The translations under genes and the position numbers were made by a program. From contig NC_087062.1 in the NCBI RefSeq assembly GCF_963678635.1, positions 39,571,330 to 39,635,329 of the forward strand: DNA of 64,000 bases. The letters run 5' to 3'. The notes under the pieces are model-generated. The model saw only the letters and a program-made list of their open reading frames with translations, searched no databases and was not told the origin of the DNA. Origin of the DNA: Symsagittifera roscoffensis. Lineage: Eukaryota; Xenacoelomorpha; Acoela; Convolutidae. This document shows positions 62,845 through 64,000 of the stretch, in pieces; within the stretch, counting starts at the first letter, position 1, and every line of letters starts with the position of its first letter.

Positions 62845-63100
62845 GTTTTCTTTTTAAGACCGCTAAAAAAACGCTTAATAATCGCTCAAATCTTGCTTGA
62901 AAAACCGTTCAAAAATCACCGCAAGAAATGAGCGGTTTTTGAGCGGTTTTTTAAGCACGGTTTGAGCGGTTTGAGCGTTTTTTTTCCAAAAAAAAACGCC
63001 AAAACCGCCCAAACTGCTCAAACCGCTCAAATCTTGCTGAAAAACCGCTCAAACCGCTCATATCTTGAGCGGGTTTTTGAGCGGGATCTCGACCCGGGAT
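62845..63100. repeat. GAGCGGTTT / AACCGCTCA palindromic block
   Basis: About 250 bp built from the word TTTGAGCGG and its complement CCGCTCAAA. The left half carries mainly GAGCGGTTTTT forms and the right half AACCGCTCAAA forms, meeting around the TTTTTTTTCC/AAAAAAAAACGC centre near 62985, so the block can fold into a long hairpin. It ends CTCGACCCGGGAT, resembling the CAACCCGGGAT end of the TIR family next to it. Confidence 0.7.
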
Positions 63101-63428
63101 GGAAAGAAAAGAAGCTTCGTTTGGATTACATCCATTAAATTTTACATGAATAGAATGAGTACGATGATTTCAGAAATGGTTTTGAATTGAGAAAATTACA
63201 TCGTAACCGAAGTTATTACACTCGTTTCATATCATTTCAGCCAGTCAGCAAGTCCGTGAAATTTCATGAATAAAAGAAGACCTAATAAAAGTATAATATG
63301 AGTTAAAGTAAAAGTAAGTCGGCTAGCTTGAGAATACACACTTGGAAAAAAATGTAGTATAACCTACCCAAGCAATTAGAAAAAATGTGGTCAAAATTTT
63401 GGCATATCTTTTATACCAAGTTGTCCAG

Positions 63429-63671
63429 AGAAGCATGTGTTTTGGAATATTTCGATTACCGTTAATCGAAAGATCCCTGGCACAGTGCGCAATAATTTCA
63501 GTCAGCAAGTTCTTCTAAAAGTTTACTCAATTGAAGTATGTTTAAGCTCGAAGAAACTCGTTTACGTAAAGTCAATGAAAATCATGTCGGAGGAAAATTC
63601 ACCTGTAACTGGGTGCATATTTATTGATAGATTGAAGCGGTGGCCAAATTGTATGCAAAAGAGTGAAACAG
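63429..63671 (+). CDS. Candidate exon, unidentified protein
   Basis: After a possible acceptor (AAGTTGTCCAG) the frame is open for 81 codons: HVFWNISITVNRKIPGTVRN, LLKVYSIEVCLSSKKLVYVK and GCIFIDRLKRWPNCMQKSE. It ends at an ACAG|GTACCT donor-like site in phase 1. Codon content is protein-like and one N-glycosylation sequon (NIS) is present. Family unknown; see the partner frame at 63708. Confidence 0.35.
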
Positions 63672-63707
63672 GTACCTTGGGATGAAATATTTGAAAAAAA
63701 AATCCAG

Positions 63708-63958
63708 AAACGAGTTTGAAGGATTATGGTCTTCTGGTTGTGCCATCTTGCAAAAGTGAAGGGTTTTGTGTACCGATAAACATCACATATCCAAGGCACA
63801 ATTACACGAGCAATTTTAGTCATAACAATTTGATCAATAAAAAAATTTCGTTTAAGAACAATCACTGTGTTTCATTGTTTAGACAATCACAAATCGATAG
63901 ACTGCAAATGATTCATAACAAGAAAACCATAATCAAAACACCACTCAACGTTGCATAG
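63708..63958 (+). CDS. Candidate terminal exon, partner of 63429-63671
   Basis: Opens after AAATCCAG in the phase needed to continue the upstream exon and runs to TAG at 63956-63958: SLKDYGLLVVPSCKSEGFCV, PINITYPRHNYTSNFSHNNL. Several Asn sequons (NIT, NYT, NFS) and paired Cys suggest an extracellular or lumenal protein. The intervening GT-AG segment would be only 36 nt, shorter than normal introns, so a frameshifted pseudogene is equally possible. Confidence 0.3.
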
Positions 63959-64000
63959 AACAAAAATGAGGCTGAAAGAAAAATGACCGGAAAAATTAAA

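Overview
The window looks like AT-rich nuclear DNA from an animal, most likely an invertebrate. The evidence is a spliced gene with introns of about 2.1 and 2.2 kb, tRNA-derived SINEs, LINE, Penelope-like, Ty3/gypsy and Ty1/copia retroelements, and many terminal-inverted-repeat elements. I cannot name the species. The only complete host gene I can rebuild is a three-exon METTL27-like methyltransferase on the minus strand (31232-36382, 262 codons). A few other short stretches look like single exons of unidentified genes (3687-4034 +, 15874-16141 -, 18890-19122 -, 51696-52258 -, 63429-63958 +).

Layout. 1-6900: a CCCGGG-ended TIR element, an orphan terminal exon, and a decayed LINE on the minus strand split by a hairpin-ended repeat. 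6947-14968: a minus-strand Ty3/gypsy-type LTR retrotransposon with very long (about 2.43 kb), nearly identical LTRs. Its 3.1 kb interior keeps gag, protease and a Pol tail but has no reverse transcriptase, RNase H or integrase; its left end runs into a 200-N assembly gap. 15-32 kb: AT-rich repeat territory with further copies of the hairpin-ended repeat, a segmental tandem duplication (21291-23150 and 23243-26120), and a long, decayed satellite-like family recognised by recurring CCGAGGGCCATAA and GTAGCCGC landmarks. 31-36.4 kb: the METTL27-like gene, with introns holding a foldback element and SINEs. 36.8-38.3 kb: a miniature Ty1/copia derivative with two 163-bp direct repeats that look identical around an RT/RNase H fragment.

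38.7-51.1 kb is the most unusual part. It is one LINE (ORF1, APE endonuclease, RT, C-terminal tail, 3' end) that carries a nested Penelope-like fragment with a GIY-YIG nuclease domain. A 3.26-kb internal segment, including that nested fragment, is present three times head to tail. A fourth nuclease copy arose by a further 449-bp duplication.

52.5-61.4 kb is a G+C-richer tract, coding-like on the minus strand but broken into many frames. It contains a clear GDSL/SGNH hydrolase-type module (GDSL and GRND blocks), a second SGNH-like module (GMND block), coiled-coil-like sequence, and a fresh 467-bp tandem duplication. The right edge holds a GAGCGGTTT-motif palindrome and a possible two-exon gene.

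In short, the window is a host gene set in a mosaic of nested and amplified transposable elements, most of them broken. All calls come from reading the sequence; no database search or alignment program was run.
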